Shown here in pieces: positions 1 through 10,948 of a DNA stretch of 33,409 nucleotides; the first letter of the stretch is position 1; the number at the start of each line of letters is the position of its first letter. The stretch spans positions 316,106-349,514 of the forward strand of contig MNCI01005856.1 in assembly GCA_015680685.1 (NCBI GenBank), in the 5' to 3' direction. The position numbers and the translations under genes were made by a program. The notes under the pieces were generated by a model. It was not told the DNA's origin and did not search any database. It saw nothing but the letters and a program-made list of their open reading frames with translations. This DNA is from Gnetum montanum (taxonomy: Eukaryota > Streptophyta > Gnetopsida > Gnetales > Gnetaceae).

Positions 1-312
1 AGAGAACAACAAGACCGCCTTCATCACATCAGAAATTTCCTATGAAATAGTGAAAGAGATGAGGATTTCCACTAGGGTAACCCTCACAATTTAGTTTCCA
101 TCCCAAGAATAGTCCATTGAAGGACTTGACAATGTATAGTTGTTATGTACAGTTTGATTTTCTCCTAGGAAAGAGGTTTTTATCCCATCTCACCTTATGT
201 TAAATGGGAATTTTCCTCAAAAAAGATTTCTATTTAGTTGTAGAAATCCAATAAAATTTTAGTATGTTCCAGTTTAGAATGAGGTTATTTAAACTCTTTT
301 TGGGGGCAGAGA
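1..312 (+). mobile_element. 3' end of the internal region of LTR element C, with polypurine tract
   Basis: This stretch lies directly upstream of the C LTR start at 313 and ends in a purine-rich run, GGGGGCAGAGA (302-312), where the plus-strand primer of an LTR retrotransposon is expected. That makes the LTR at 313 a 3' LTR and this the tail of the element's internal region, probably 3' untranslated sequence. The first bases can be read as N-N-K-T-A-F-I-T, reminiscent of the KTAFIT motif of reverse transcriptase, but no RT core follows, so I do not call RT. The rest of the element lies left of the window. Confidence 0.6.
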
Positions 313-2961
313 TGTTGGCACATTTTCAGCCATTACATGGAGCAAGAGTTTCAGTTTATTTAAAGAGAATAAAAATAAAATAGGTGTTAAAATTCGGATG
401 AGTTTTACGATGGTAAAATACATATTTTATTTTTAACCTTACATTGGGCAAAGAATGTAATATTTCAGCATATTACATTCAACCAAACTCAGACTGGGTC
501 AGTAGCGGTGGCGGACACGAGATATGCTTGGCCTGGCCATACAAATGTATCAAGGATGAACATTATTCAAGAATGGTGTTGGTCCTGCTTTCACAAAAGC
601 CAATGAACAAAGAAAATAGATTCTGTGGTAAGAAGAAATAGTATAGCATACTGCACTGAATGCTTTCAGAGATAGGGGGACATCTTGTGCTCTCAAGACA
701 AAAAAACGCAATATCAATATAGCAACAAAAACAAGTGATGCTTGCCGTTAAAATTTTGTCAAGAAAATGCCAGAAATAACTTCATATTCCTCTTCGGAAT
801 TTTGTCAAATACTTTCTGCACATGGTTTCTTTTTCTGTTTCACAGTGAACCTAATTTCTTGGCCAGAGGCTACAGTAAAATGAATGAAACAGGGCTAAAA
901 CGCAGGCGGTCACGATGCCTACACCTATGCTTGCAATTCTGGACGGTTACTAGCAAAAACAAAAAAAATAAAAATACAAATGCGCCGAACTTGAACGCTG
1001 CCCACGTATAGGAGCAGGACACCATTGCCGAGGGTTTACAATCTCAAGCCATTTCACCGCCAATATGGGTAAAATAGTAATTGCTTCTGAGCTACGCGTA
1101 GAAGCTGTTCCAACTGCAATCATGTTTGTGGGGGTTCAATGGAAGACACACAGCCATGGCGGATGCGAAAGACATGGAGATGGCAGCAGCAGAGCAGCGG
1201 CAGGGCTTCAGTGACGTCAGCAATGAACTAACGACGATGACAATCACGACCTCGGGCCAATCCAAGGTAGAGCAGTGGCAGCAAAACAGTGGACGAAGCA
1301 AGTTTGGTGGAGTGGAACAACACAAATCGCTGGAATAGGCTACATACAGGAGAAGCCATCGGGCAACGTGGTTAACTGCGTTGGAAAATTATTTACTTTT
1401 GAAATGTATTTTCCATTCCATAAAATTAATTTTATATCTGATTATATTCCTTGTAAAAATGAAACGATTACGTTTCTAAAGCCTCAAAGATAAACATTGG
1501 ATATAAATGCTGGATACCTACCTATTAAAGTTATTTTCAAAGACACAATTCTTGGGATATTTACACTTGTTAGTTGCAGATTTTTTTATCATAACTATCC
1601 AAAGTTGTTGTAACTTACCTAACTTGTTGGGAAAGTACTCTCCTAATTGGTTGGCCAAGTTACTTGGGAGAAAAGTTAGGTAAGATATTTTTGAATATGT
1701 AACTTACCTAACTAACTTGGAACCCTATAAAAAGGCTTCAAGGATCAAGAAGAAATAAAAGGAGATCATCACTTCTCATATCATCACAATTGGGTCTCAC
1801 ACATCATACTTGGGATCAAAGAAGATTTGTAAAGAAGATTGCTTATAAGATGCCTTGCTAGAGTAAAGATTTCAGCCTCTTTGTCATGGTCCTATGAGTT
1901 ATGCATTTTATTTTTTTTATTTTCTTTAAATTGTTTAGCTAGTGGTTTAGATAGTATCATCCTTGGCAAGTAATTTTGGGATTTTTAGATTGCTCTTACT
2001 ATTCTTGTTGCCCGATATAAAATTTCTATTAAAATTTTGCCATAGAAGCGCTTGTGCTTAAATGCCTTAAGAGAATTTTAGTAGTAAATTTTGTTATTGT
2101 GCAACATGTGGGAACTGCTATTCGGATTGTTGTAAGAGAGCCTCTATTTGTAGTCACGCCGTTGAACAATCCAGTAGTCGAGAGGGTTCAGAAAATCTTT
2201 GGTATTTTGATGGGACCAGAATAGCTTCTTTTTATCTTTAAAGTGAATTCTCGTGGTATTTCAATCAGAAATTGTCAAGTCTTTTAAAGGTTCTGTTTGA
2301 ATGCAATCGTTGACATCTATTATCTAGTCAAAATGGAGTCTCGTACGTGGTAGTTTACGCAGCAATTTTTGGTAGCATAATAGGATTGTCTTGAAGATAT
2401 TGCTTGTTTGAGCCTTGGAAGTTTGAACAATTCGTAGATATTGAATTTGGGATAGCTTTATTGCGAAGTGTTTACTCGTGTCATTTTACCTTGTTTAAAT
2501 ATTTGAGGTCTACACAAATCTGCTTTCTTTTCTTTTCTGCTTATTTCCATCGAATCTTGCTCTATTTCTAGTTTTCTTGTGGAACTATCTCTTTCTCTGG
2601 GGAAAATTAGGAGTAGATTGCGGAGTTGTGCTCAAATGTTTTTGCAAAATTTTATTTGTTACAAGTAGGTATTATAAGGACCGCGTAGACTAGGCAGTTG
2701 AACAAAATAGGAAATTTTCAAGAACTCATAGTATTGGGCAAAGTTGGCTGAATCTCTTTAAAGTAAGTCATTTGTAGTTCATACACAATGCAATTGTTAC
2801 ATTTTACACAACCACACGCTGCAACAACACACACACATACTCACATTAACTACTGAGTTTATTTGGAGGTATCTGGGCCTTGGTGTTGCCAGAGACCAGC
2901 AGGCACCTAAATCCTGTTCGAGGACACTCGTTGGCGGTCGCGTCCCAAACGGTCGCCAACA
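313..2961 (+). mobile_element. 3' LTR of element C (plus orientation)
   Basis: Begins TGTTGGCACATTT and ends GGTCGCCAACA, giving the TG...CA ends and short inverted termini of an LTR. The same two ends, reversed, bound a second copy at 15366-18200. The R/U5 part (about 1606-2961) aligns well with that copy and the U3 part is diverged. A TATA box (TATAAAAA, 1726-1733) sits about 1.4 kb in, so U3 is roughly 313-1755 and R-U5 roughly 1755-2961. A short (AC)n run lies near 2825-2840. The right end abuts an exon of the antisense gene at 2962. The left partner of the target duplication (CGTTT at 2962-2966) is outside the window. I see no convincing gene inside the LTR; the GC-richer open stretch at 1126-1338 has no recognisable product. 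Confidence 0.8.
1726..1733 (+). promoter_or_regulatory. TATA box of the C 3' LTR
   Basis: TATAAAAA followed by GGCTTCA. The same box is kept in the inverted copy at 16201-16210, which supports a functional origin. Transcription would have started about 30 bases downstream and defines the U3/R boundary. Confidence 0.6.
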
Positions 2962-4185
2962 CGTTTGTGTAGGGACTTGTTGATGACATGATCAGACGCC
3001 TTCAGCAAGCAGACCCTAATGTAGGTAAGTAGTAGTATTAAATGCTCCTATGTTGTTTTGGTAAAAACTTTTGAGGTCATTGATTTTGCTATTCTAACGC
3101 GATTGTTTCGTTCCTTGTGTTGACGTAGCCTCTTGGCTCAAATGGGACTCGGCTCAATCCATGAGAATTGGCGCTGTGCCTACACTCTCACCTAACATGA
3201 CCCAGGTGCCTCGTCGTGTGTTCGATGAGGCTCACAAGTGCATCTTGCACTCGGCACACTCTCTGTAGGAGTGTAAGCACATCAATGAGGATTTGTGGAA
3301 ATGGGTCGAAAGGGATGAGCAAAGAGAGGATAAGCTGGTTACCAATGTGGTAGACCTCAGGTCGAGGGTTGACTTCCTCATAAATCATAACCCTGACGTT
3401 GAGAGTTGGTACAAGGCTATGGATGATTACGCCAGGTTATGGACTGTTGTTCATCAGAATGTTGAATCCATGCATGAGATAGTCAAACAACAAATGCAAA
3501 TAGAGTTGCTAACCCAGAAGTGCCAAGACATGAAGGATATCAGCACCAAGGTTTTTGAATGTGGGTGAACCCAGAGAAATCACAAGCATGTGTACAAGTT
3601 GGAGAACAACATCCATCGAAAGCTGTACAAAGACGCTGCTGTGGAGGCATTCACATATGAAGCATTCGTGAATGCCATCGGTACTTCTAAGGCCTACACC
3701 AAGTTCAAAGAGTAGGTGAAAGTTATGGAATCTCATGACTTGCAAGTGGACCTTCCTACAGGAGAGACCACAACCACCTCCCTTTTCCCAGGGCCCTTAG
3801 AATGGATGACCGTGGAAAGGGAGAAAGCCACTGCTATTAATGCTAAACCTAGTGACAGGCGTTGGATGGACATCATGACAGAGGAGATCTAGGTTTTGCC
3901 TTAGGCTCAGCCTAGACCGAATACCCTTTAAGGCTGATGCAGGCCCCTCTCAAGTTAGTTGCTTTACTGTGTAGATGCTCATGCTATGTTATGGTTTTCA
4001 TTTGTTGCCCTAACTGATTACTTCATTCCCACGATGTAGACTCCAGATGAAGGTGGAAGGTCCATAAGGGAAGGGAATGAAGAACCGACACTGGCAGAAG
4101 GTGACATGGGGGGGAGGGGGATGATGCACAAGAAGATGGAGCAGAGGCAAATAGTGAGGATAGTGAAAATAGTGACAACCCATGA
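2962..4185 (+). pseudogene. Antisense accessory gene of element A(-), 3' half (broken)
   Basis: Reads plus, opposite to the gag-pro genes of the element that carries it. Homologous to the minus-strand gene at 18463-22213. The first exon (2962-3024) starts at the C LTR junction and reads LVDDMIRRLQQADPN, matching IVNNMIGHLKQIDPK in the other copy. Intron 3025-3128 (GTAAGT...GTAG) has the same position and phase as intron 19537-19621. The exon from 3129 carries a coiled-coil-like stretch (VPRRVFDEAHKC... NEDLWKWVERD) and later PTGETTTTSLFPGPLEW, matching LPGGETTVPSFFPELPRW. A last exon from about 4040 (acceptor ATGTAG) encodes a D/E-rich tail ending at TGA 4183-4185, reached only by allowing a one-base slip in the G-run near 4107-4119. 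Premature TAG stops are present, for example near 3268. Function unknown; I recognise no named domain. The upstream part was displaced by the C insertion. Confidence 0.75.
3025..3128 (+). other. Intron of the antisense accessory gene
   Basis: Donor G|GTAAGTAG, acceptor TTGACGTAG|CC, phase 1. Removing it joins ...DPNV to ASWLKWD, as removal of 19537-19621 does in the other copy. Confidence 0.75.
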
Positions 4186-4347
4186 TAGCATGGGATTTTC
4201 TCATTTTTTTTTAAATTTTATGAACATCAAAATTTTGAAATTTTTGCCAACAGTGCCAACAGGCACAAATTTTGAATAAATAAAATAATTTAGAAAAGAA
4301 ACTGATTTTGCATTGTGTATCATGCAGAGTTTTCATCTTTTCATATG

Positions 4348-4590
4348 CACTAGTTTTAGGACATTTCGGGCCATTGCGTAACATGCCAACAGAAATGCTA
4401 GTTTTAGGCCATTTCGGGCCATCGCCAAAAGAGATAATGCATAAATAAAATAAAAAGCGTCAATGCTAGTTTTAGGTCATTTCGGGCCGTAGCATAACAT
4501 GTCGAAAGGACGGTATGTCAATAAAGAAAATTTTTAGGCCATTTCGAGCCATAACATAGCACGCCAAAAAGATGGCATGCTAATAAAGCA
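4348..4590 (-). repeat. Tandem array I of element A(-), four units
   Basis: Units begin near 4348, 4397, 4465 and 4530 (spacing 49, 68, 65). On the plus strand the core is GCTAGTTTTAGGCCATTTCGGGCC; read with the element (minus) it is GGCCCGAAATGGCCTAAAAC followed by TAGC. Partners such as AACATGCCAACAG and ACGCCAAAAAGATGGCATGC alternate with it. The array sits between the end of the antisense gene and the end of pro, the same place as 18305-18385 in A(+). Confidence 0.8.
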
Positions 4591-4689
4591 AAGGAGTAGT
4601 GAATGTACAAGAAAAAGATGATTGGGTAGGAAGTAGTAGGGTTGCTATGCTATGCGTAGCTATCTCTTAACCCATCGTGGGTTGATTAG

Positions 4690-5665
4690 AACATAAGACT
4701 GAGGTGTTTCGCTAGGGCCCTCGCTCACATCATCATCCTTTGCTTTGAAGGGCAACTCAACTCATGCATTTGTGACTTGGGAATCAGCTCGTTGGGCCAA
4801 TCCCTCTGTTGGATGGTTAATGCATGCGTGAGTAGATGCTTCACTCTCAGAGGTTGTGACCTATGAGCCCTGCTCTATGTCTACGTTACTGATTTCTTGC
4901 ATTGCTATTTCGTCACCATGGATCAGCACCTCCTTTCTTGCGTATGGTAAGTGGATCTACTGGTATATGGGCAAGGAGATAGCCCTAAGTTACACTAACC
5001 ATGATCTTACCAAGATTAGGTTAAACCCAGGCATTTCCTCGACTACAATGAACATTGCGTCTACGGGGAATTGGTCCCCTACTATGAAGTTTACGTGAAC
5101 TATGCCCTTTACCAGGACATGTGCCCCATTGAAGGACCTTAGACACGACGTTGTTGTCGGTTTGATCTTGTCAACCAATTCCAACTTTTCCACAATGGGG
5201 AAGGGAATGACATTCATGGTGGCCTCGTCATCAACATGCACCCTTCAGATCCAGTGTTGGTCAACCCGAATTGTGATGAAAAGAGGCGTCATGGTCACCT
5301 GACCCCCTTCGGGATCTTTCCTAATGGCTTCGTCATGGAAAGTTAATTGCAGTGTTGCGGACTCTATGGGTACAAAAGGAACCATGATCGAGTGGATCAC
5401 TTCCTCTTCCGCTGGCATGTTCTCATCGACCAGAACCGTCATCATGCGAATCAGAACCTCGCAATGGGGTACAGATGTCATGATTAGGTCATACAAGCTT
5501 AGTGTAGCATTTTTCTACTTTAGAGCTTGCTTGACCTGGGTGAGGACATCCAGAAAGTCTTGGCCATCCTCTTGTTTGATATTTTCTTCCTCTTCGATTC
5601 TTCCTAAAAGACGAATCTCTCAAGGAGAGGTGACTTCTAATTTAGATTCAGATCTTTGTCTGTAG
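4690..5665 (-). pseudogene. A(-) retropepsin-type protease region (pro)
   Basis: Aspartic protease of a Ty3/gypsy element, normally cutting the Gag-Pol precursor inside the particle. On the minus strand, 5241 down to 4990 shows HVDDEATMNVIPFPIVEKL (active-site D-E-A followed by the N-V-I-P strand) and GFNLILVRSWL (the LLGRxWL-type flap strand, with G-R changed to V-R). Upstream (from 5496) comes LYDLIMTSVPHCEVL. The pair aligns along its length with 14450-15180 on the plus strand. After the protease core the reading continues to VELPFKAKDDDVSEGPSETP near 4700, where homology stops about 100 bases before array I. It shares a frame with the gag core upstream, so gag-pro was probably one ORF. 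Premature stops make it non-functional. Confidence 0.8.
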
Positions 5666-6119
5666 AGTGATGCGCGCTGCATAGTCATGTCGACCTTCAT
5701 CTTTGGGGGTGAAGGTGTGGATGCAAGGGGCAAAGACGTAGGATTGAGGATATCCTTGATGACACTTCCCTTCTAAGTCTCGTCTACCCAGTGTATTGCT
5801 CGCCTTGCGGGGCAAAGATGTTGTTCAGCTTTGTTGCGTGAGGTAGGGGCCATTGAAGGTGTCGACCCCCTGATGATGAATGGAGCTAGAGGCATTAATT
5901 GATGGAGCTGTGTGGCCTTATTAATAGGTAATGCAAAGGTAGGTTCCTATGATGGGACTTTCAGGATGAATAGCTATTGCGAGCCTAGACAAGTCGTGGG
6001 TGGTGATGATGCATTACGCTGAGGCACATAGATCACGAATGGCTGTTGGGATGGCCTAGGATTACTGTCAATGCCAATGATATTGATCACATAACTAGCA
6101 TTGTTGGTGTTGAGGGGGT

Positions 6120-7290
6120 TTATGTAGACATGCATAGATTGGTTTTCAGATCATACTAGGTTGCTTTCGTCTAGCCTCAGTTTTCCCTAGTCGATTAATC
6201 TTTGGATGTCGTCCTACAATGACAGAAAATAATTTGTGTTGTGGCCACACCATTGGTGATAGTCATAAAACCTGTCTAGCCTAAAACCCCTAGGAACTAG
6301 AGTCTCATTGAGCAAGGCCAATGAGGGATTCCTAAGGAGCTCGTAGTAGCATTGATGTCTTGCATTTGCCTCTTCCAACATCTACTTGTGTTGGATGTAT
6401 CCCACTGCCAACAGTTGCTTTAGAAGTTCTGAAGGCTTTAGAGGTAGTGGGATGTACTTTGAGCTATCTTTGTGCTCAAAGTTGGGTTTGGGTTGTGTAG
6501 ATGTCTCAGGCATAGGTGCAACAGGCTGGGGCACATGGCCCAGTTTGGGCATAGGGCTAACCGCTTGTGTCGCCAGTTTCCTACTGTTCTTGCTACTATT
6601 GTTGCTAGGTTTGGGCTTGGCCTCAGTCGCCACAACGACCACCGTGGTTGTTGGGGCTTTACCTTTTTCCTTCTTTGCGAAGCTACTTTTGTAAGAGATG
6701 TAGGCCAAGTCTCGGCTTGCCTCAGCCGTGTCCTGTATACGCTTAGTCTGAGTGAAAGCCTAACTGAAAGAGTGAGAAGCGAGGTAGTACAGTTTGGACT
6801 TGATGAAGTCGTTCATTGCATCCTTAAAGACGACTAGCAAGTAGGCTTCCGCGATGGGCTCGGGGATTTCGTTAAGGGTTGCGCTCCAACATTGAATGAA
6901 TTTTTGGACTGGTTCTAGTAGGTTTTGCTTCACATTCATCAGTTGATCCAGCATGGTTTCTGGCTTCAAGTTGTACTTGAAGCATGTCATGAACTAGATC
7001 AGTAGCTCTTCCAAAGTTGAAATGGATGAGGATGGAAACACATGGTACCAATTTAGGGCTTTCCTTGCTAGGTACATGGCGAAGATGTGAATGATCATGT
7101 GTGGCCATTTTTGCAATAGTAGAGACTTAGACCTGAAGGTGACAAGATGCACGTTGGGATCTCCTTCCCCATTGTACTTCGTGAAGTGGGGAAGAGACAT
7201 CCCCTGGGGCAACATCAAAATGGGGATTGCAGGGCTGATGGGGCCATCTTGGTAAAAGTCCATGACTTGTACCATGTTGGACCTAATAGC
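6120..7290 (-). pseudogene. A(-) gag core and zinc-knuckle-like C terminus
   Basis: Capsid-like Gag of a Tat-type Ty3/gypsy element. From 7275 downwards it reads SLPHFTKYNGEGDPNVHLVT, then LARKALNWYHVFPSSSISTL, EPVQKFIQCWSATLNEI and AEAYLLVVFKDAMNDFIKSK, the usual Retrotrans_gag order (YxGxGDPxxHL; ALxWY; LxxFxxxW). A basic, Lys/Pro/Thr-rich linker (6708-6382) follows. The C-terminal motif FYDYHQWCGHNTNYF (about 6250) corresponds to the Y/C-xxH-xxxGHxTxxC motif of Tat Gag, with some metal ligands replaced. All segments share one frame broken by stops. A proline-rich spacer leads to the protease. Homologous to 12690-13850 on the plus strand. Confidence 0.85.
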
Positions 7291-7299
7291 TTTGAGGCA

Positions 7300-8485
7300 T
7301 TTTATTTCCTTAGTGAGGGTCTGGATAAGCTAAAATGCTTGATCCAGACCCAATGACCTTATAGATGGCAGGGGAGCTACGAGGGCAGCTCCCACTTGCC
7401 GTATGGTGGGGGTGGTGGCCTGACCCATTGGTTGTGCCATTGGGATGACCCCTGTGAGTAGTGCTGCCTATGCTATCCATGACCCAGGAGGTGGTGTTGT
7501 TAAGGTGGCGACCATAGGTTGGGCTGCCAGGTATACTGCTTGTATCACCGGCAGCGTGGACCATAGCCTTGCATTAGGTTGTACCATCTATGAGGCTTGG
7601 TGGGTTTGAGAGCGCATGAAATGAGACATTTGTGATGGTTGTAGCATAGGCGAGGAAACAAAGGGGGCCCACCATGTGGACGGGCCGAGGCCTACCGTAG
7701 TGGGTGGAGCCTAAGTGAATGTGGAAATAGAAGTTGCGTATGTTTGCAAAGTTGGTATGGTATGCACATGTGGCAAGGTAGCCGTGATTGGCGTGTTATG
7801 TGCCACAGGGATAGACAATTGAACATCCTACAAAGGAATGTTAACTACAAATGGAACAGGCGAAACAGATGAGAACGGGCATTGGAACGCCATGAGATTG
7901 GCGTGGCTACCCATAGTAGTTGTAATCTTGGGTTGCGGAAGCGTAGCCATGATTACAAAAGGAGCAATAAGAGAATATGACTTGGCCTAGAAGGACTGGG
8001 TATGAGGGATAGGAGTAGGACCAGTTGGTCCGATTGGGGATCAAGTTCTTCTTGCCCATCCTGGAAAGTATCTTTTTGGTTGGACATTGTGTCTTGTTGC
8101 TTCCTAAGCCTAGCCAACTAGATTAGCTAGTCTAGGAGCCTTTGGTATGTTTGTGTTAAAGGTAACGAAATGCTGGGAATAGGGACAAAATTCTTCCTGT
8201 TGCAATAAGTGAACTCGAAGCTACATTCTTGTTCGTGTTCATGTAAATCCAAGGTATATTTTCCTACACCTTTGCACAGAGGAAACTGTAACGCTCATGT
8301 TGCTGGGCCAATCCCTCAGGTCCTTGGTTTTGGACATGAAGAGATCGACGTGTTTCCAGCATCAGGTTCAATGATTTTTTGGCACCAACGGTGCCTTGAA
8401 CCGTGATGGGCACCTCCACATTGAAGGTGTTAACAACAGTAGTCAAAAAAGCCATTGCTAAACAAGTAGTTATGCAGAAAAGCAC
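7300..8485 (-). pseudogene. A(-) gag N-terminal part, decayed
   Basis: From 8485 downwards a reading frame contains LHVQNQGPEGLAQQHERYSF followed by LCAKV. It aligns with LRIQNKEPEWHPQCTEHYNF and LCAKL at 11590-11904, so this is the start of Gag or of an upstream ORF fused to it. The next ~900 bases are low-complexity, His/Pro/Thr-rich in all frames and cannot be read through, as in the other copy (11905-12690). This frame differs from that of the gag core, so at least one frameshift lies between. Start codon not determined. Confidence 0.6.
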
Positions 8486-8533
8486 AAGAAATGAAAAAGG
8501 AACAAAAGGATTGAAAGGCTATAAAAAGAAGGA

Positions 8534-9245
8534 TTTACATCTTACCAGATTCCAGAGGAATTGCTAAGGTGACTGATCTATACCGCACAAAGCGTAAACA
8601 ACCGCAAAAGAGTGTCACGTTTATACCAGTGCGCAATGAGGTATAGAGCATGTGCAAGACTACCATAAGATAGGAAGGCAAGTCAACTGGTAGTCAGAGG
8701 CTTTATATCTTGTAGGGTTTCCGAGGAACCTTTGAGGTGACCAATTTACACCACACAATGCGTAAACAACCACAGATGGGTGTTAAGTCTACACTAATGT
8801 GTATTAGGGTGTAGAAGGCTTACAAGATTACTGTAAAGTAATTTTTACTAACTAGCAACTGAGAAGGCATTAAATCTTACAAGATCCTAGAGGGATCATT
8901 GAAGCGATCGACCTATACAATGTGGGATGGGGTACAAGATGCACGTAAGACCACCATAGGAATGGGCAAGCTAACTAGCAGTCAGAAAGGCTTTATGTCT
9001 CGTAGGATCCCTGAGAGACCGTCGAGGTGACCAGTCTGTACCATGCGAGATGGGGTATAGAATGCATGCAAGACTACTGTAAAGCAAGCTACTTAATTGA
9101 CGATTCAAGGCCTTGTGTTCTGTGGGACTCTCGAGGACTCGTTGAGGCAACCAATCTACACCGCACAAAGCACAAACAACCACAAAGGGTTTCACATTTA
9201 TGCTTATGCATATTAGGGTGTAGAAGCCTCATAAAACTACCGTGA
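8534..9245 (-). repeat. 5' UTR tandem array of A(-), five units
   Basis: Units start near 8534, 8703, 8870, 8993 and 9112 (lengths about 169, 167, 123, 119, 130). Each opens with a TTAYRTCTTRYARGRTYCC-like block, then GAGGTGACC and CTATACC; longer units add a GCGTAAACAACCACA segment. The array lies between the primer-site-like motif and gag. The A(+) element has only one such unit, inverted, at about 11378-11515. No ORF. Confidence 0.8.
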
Positions 9246-9268
9246 CATGCAGAAAAGGCACCAAAAGT

Positions 9269-9285
9269 CCCTCCTTCTAGCACCA
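9269..9285 (-). other. Primer-binding-site-like motif of A(-)
   Basis: Reverse-strand TGGTGCTAGAAGGAGGG starts six bases after the LTR end, with the spacer GTTTTC. The A(+) copy has TGGCACTAGAAGGAGGG in the same place. The leading TGG suits pairing with a tRNA CCA end; I could not assign the tRNA. Confidence 0.6.
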
Positions 9286-9980
9286 GAAAACTGTAGTGAT
9301 AGAAAATGTTAGCGGCTGGAAAACATTGAGGGGTCAGTGGGTGCAACAGTTTTGACCCTATACCTACAGGAGGGCTGTGCTGGGAGTGTGTGTAGATACG
9401 GGGCACCCTGAATGGTCTGGTCAATCAGACAATGACTTAATCGACATCTATATAGCCTTTTGCAACATATAATATGAAAATAAGAATGGAAATGCAAAGT
9501 GATACTCTTAAAAGTAAATCAAATAGAAAAAAATTAATGCTAAATGTAACAATAAGTGGGAAATAACATAAAATGTAGTTAGAAAAATGCACCACTCTGA
9601 AGCTACAAATTCGCTCTGCCGAGATGGATACAACCAGTTGCAGAGCGTGATGAAGTGTAGAGATCTCAAGAGTAACCAAGGCACGTAGAGCAGAGCAAGT
9701 TGTGCGCTTGGGCATGGACTTAGGTGCTAACAACGTGTGGATTATACCAAGGTGGTAGAAAGGGAGAACATAATGGAATGTCATCTAGGGGTGCTCACTG
9801 TTCGGAGTGTCGAACAAAGAGCTTACAATGCTAGGTGTTGCAATATGCACAAAGGAGAACCTGAATGCTAGAGCGAATGCCAAGGAGATGCCAAGTCAAG
9901 GAATCGGGGAGGATTCCTTGATCTTTTGAATGTTTTTTTTTATTCAAAAATTTTGAACCCTTTGAATGTTGTTTCTTATT

Positions 9981-9990
9981 GTATTTATAT
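9981..9990 (-). promoter_or_regulatory. TATA box of the A(-) 5' LTR
   Basis: ATATAAATAC on the minus strand; would drive transcription towards lower coordinates through gag-pro. Equivalent boxes are at 25481-25487 and 30415-30422. Confidence 0.55.
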
Positions 9991-10199
9991 GGCCAAAGGG
10001 TGTACAAAAGGGATGGTTTGGATGCCACGCTCCCTAGGCCCACATTGACTTGCTATCACCACACGGGCCATGTATGACCGTTGGACTTGCAAGGCCATTG
10101 CAATGCGAACTTGGCATGCTATAATTACTCCATCAACGTCTGGAGACGTGTGCTAATGATCCAATTAGGTGAAGTGCATTGATGTCACACAACCACCCA

Positions 10200-10680
10200 C
10201 ATGCCTTGTTGTGCTTCGTAGTGTAGCATGCATGGCGTAGCATCTTGTCGTTTGTTCTGCTACATGTACAATGCATGCTTACTACGCTATGCTATGCTAC
10301 ATAGTGCAGCGTAGCATAGCAACTAGCCTTTGTTGCAAAAGCTTTGCCAATTTATCAACTTTGCTTCCTGCGATGCATGTCTCATGAACTCTACTACTTC
10401 TGCCCTTCGAGCTGCCTTCTATCTCTTTTGCAGGATTGCTACACCTCATTGTGCCTTGTAGCTTAGTGTAGCATAGAAGTAGACATGGTTTGCCACTTCC
10501 TGATGGAAAGGGACATTGGTGAAGGATTTGGAATTGAGCATGGGGAATTGTTGGTGAAGCTATTGCCATGCTACACTACATTATGTGATGTAGCGTAGCG
10601 TGGCACTTCATTCTAAAACTGTCTTCCAAAGCTTGCTACGCTATATGGCAAGGCATAGGGTAGCGTAGTAGACTTCGTGA
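10200..10680. repeat. CGTAGC inverted-repeat cluster in U3 of the A(-) LTR
   Basis: Many overlapping CTACGCTA / TAGCGTAG / GTAGCATAG words. One perfect stem is GCTATGCTAC (10291-10300) with GTAGCATAGC (10311-10320) and a ten-base loop. Others occur near 10215-10240, 10435-10480, 10565-10600 and 10630-10670. Similar clusters lie in U3 of the other A-family LTRs. Confidence 0.75.
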
Positions 10681-10948
10681 CTTAGAAAACTTGCCGAACT
10701 ATTTCTGGTGCATTCCAGAATGTTGTTTCCAACTCCACACCATTTCTAAGCAGGCTATCGACTGGGCATGCTACTTAGGAAGATAGGTAGGATGAGCCGT
10801 AGAGCCGATTTACACCTAAACTAGAAAATTTTCTGAAATAGCCAGCCTAGACTCAAGGCGTTCTCCTCTTGATGAACAGCCGTAGTGCTTGCACGGATTG
10901 CAAGGCATGCTGAAGCCAGAATGACCTTGCATTTTTTGAGGTGTTTCA

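Larger units (their letters stand above)
9292..10948 (-). mobile_element. 5' LTR of element A(-)
   Basis: Read on the minus strand it begins TGAAACACCTC at 10948 and ends ATCACTACA at 9292. Both ends match the A-related solo LTR (24781-26140: TGAAACACCATG...GTTACA) and the A(+) 3' LTR. U5 carries GATTGACCAGACCATTCAGG, shared by all four LTRs of this family. A TATA box (ATATAAATAC) is at about 9981-9990. The U3 is unusually rich in inverted GCTATGCTAC/GTAGCATAGC words (10200-10680). The right edge falls inside the A(+) 5' LTR, with GAATT (10949-10953) as the candidate target duplication; the matching left copy is not in the window. Confidence 0.85.

Noticed and set aside
1126-1338. GC-richer open frame as a host gene fragment
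   Set aside because: Recognisable on both strands only as short chance frames, no domain, and lies inside the C LTR U3.
1606-2961. C LTR beginning at 1606 (TGTTGTAACTTACC) and ending the mirrored copy at 16353
   Set aside because: Alignment is strongest there, but no target duplication flanks it. The start at 313 has a polypurine tract, and the mirrored end at 18200 has TG...CA ends and a CGTAT duplication.
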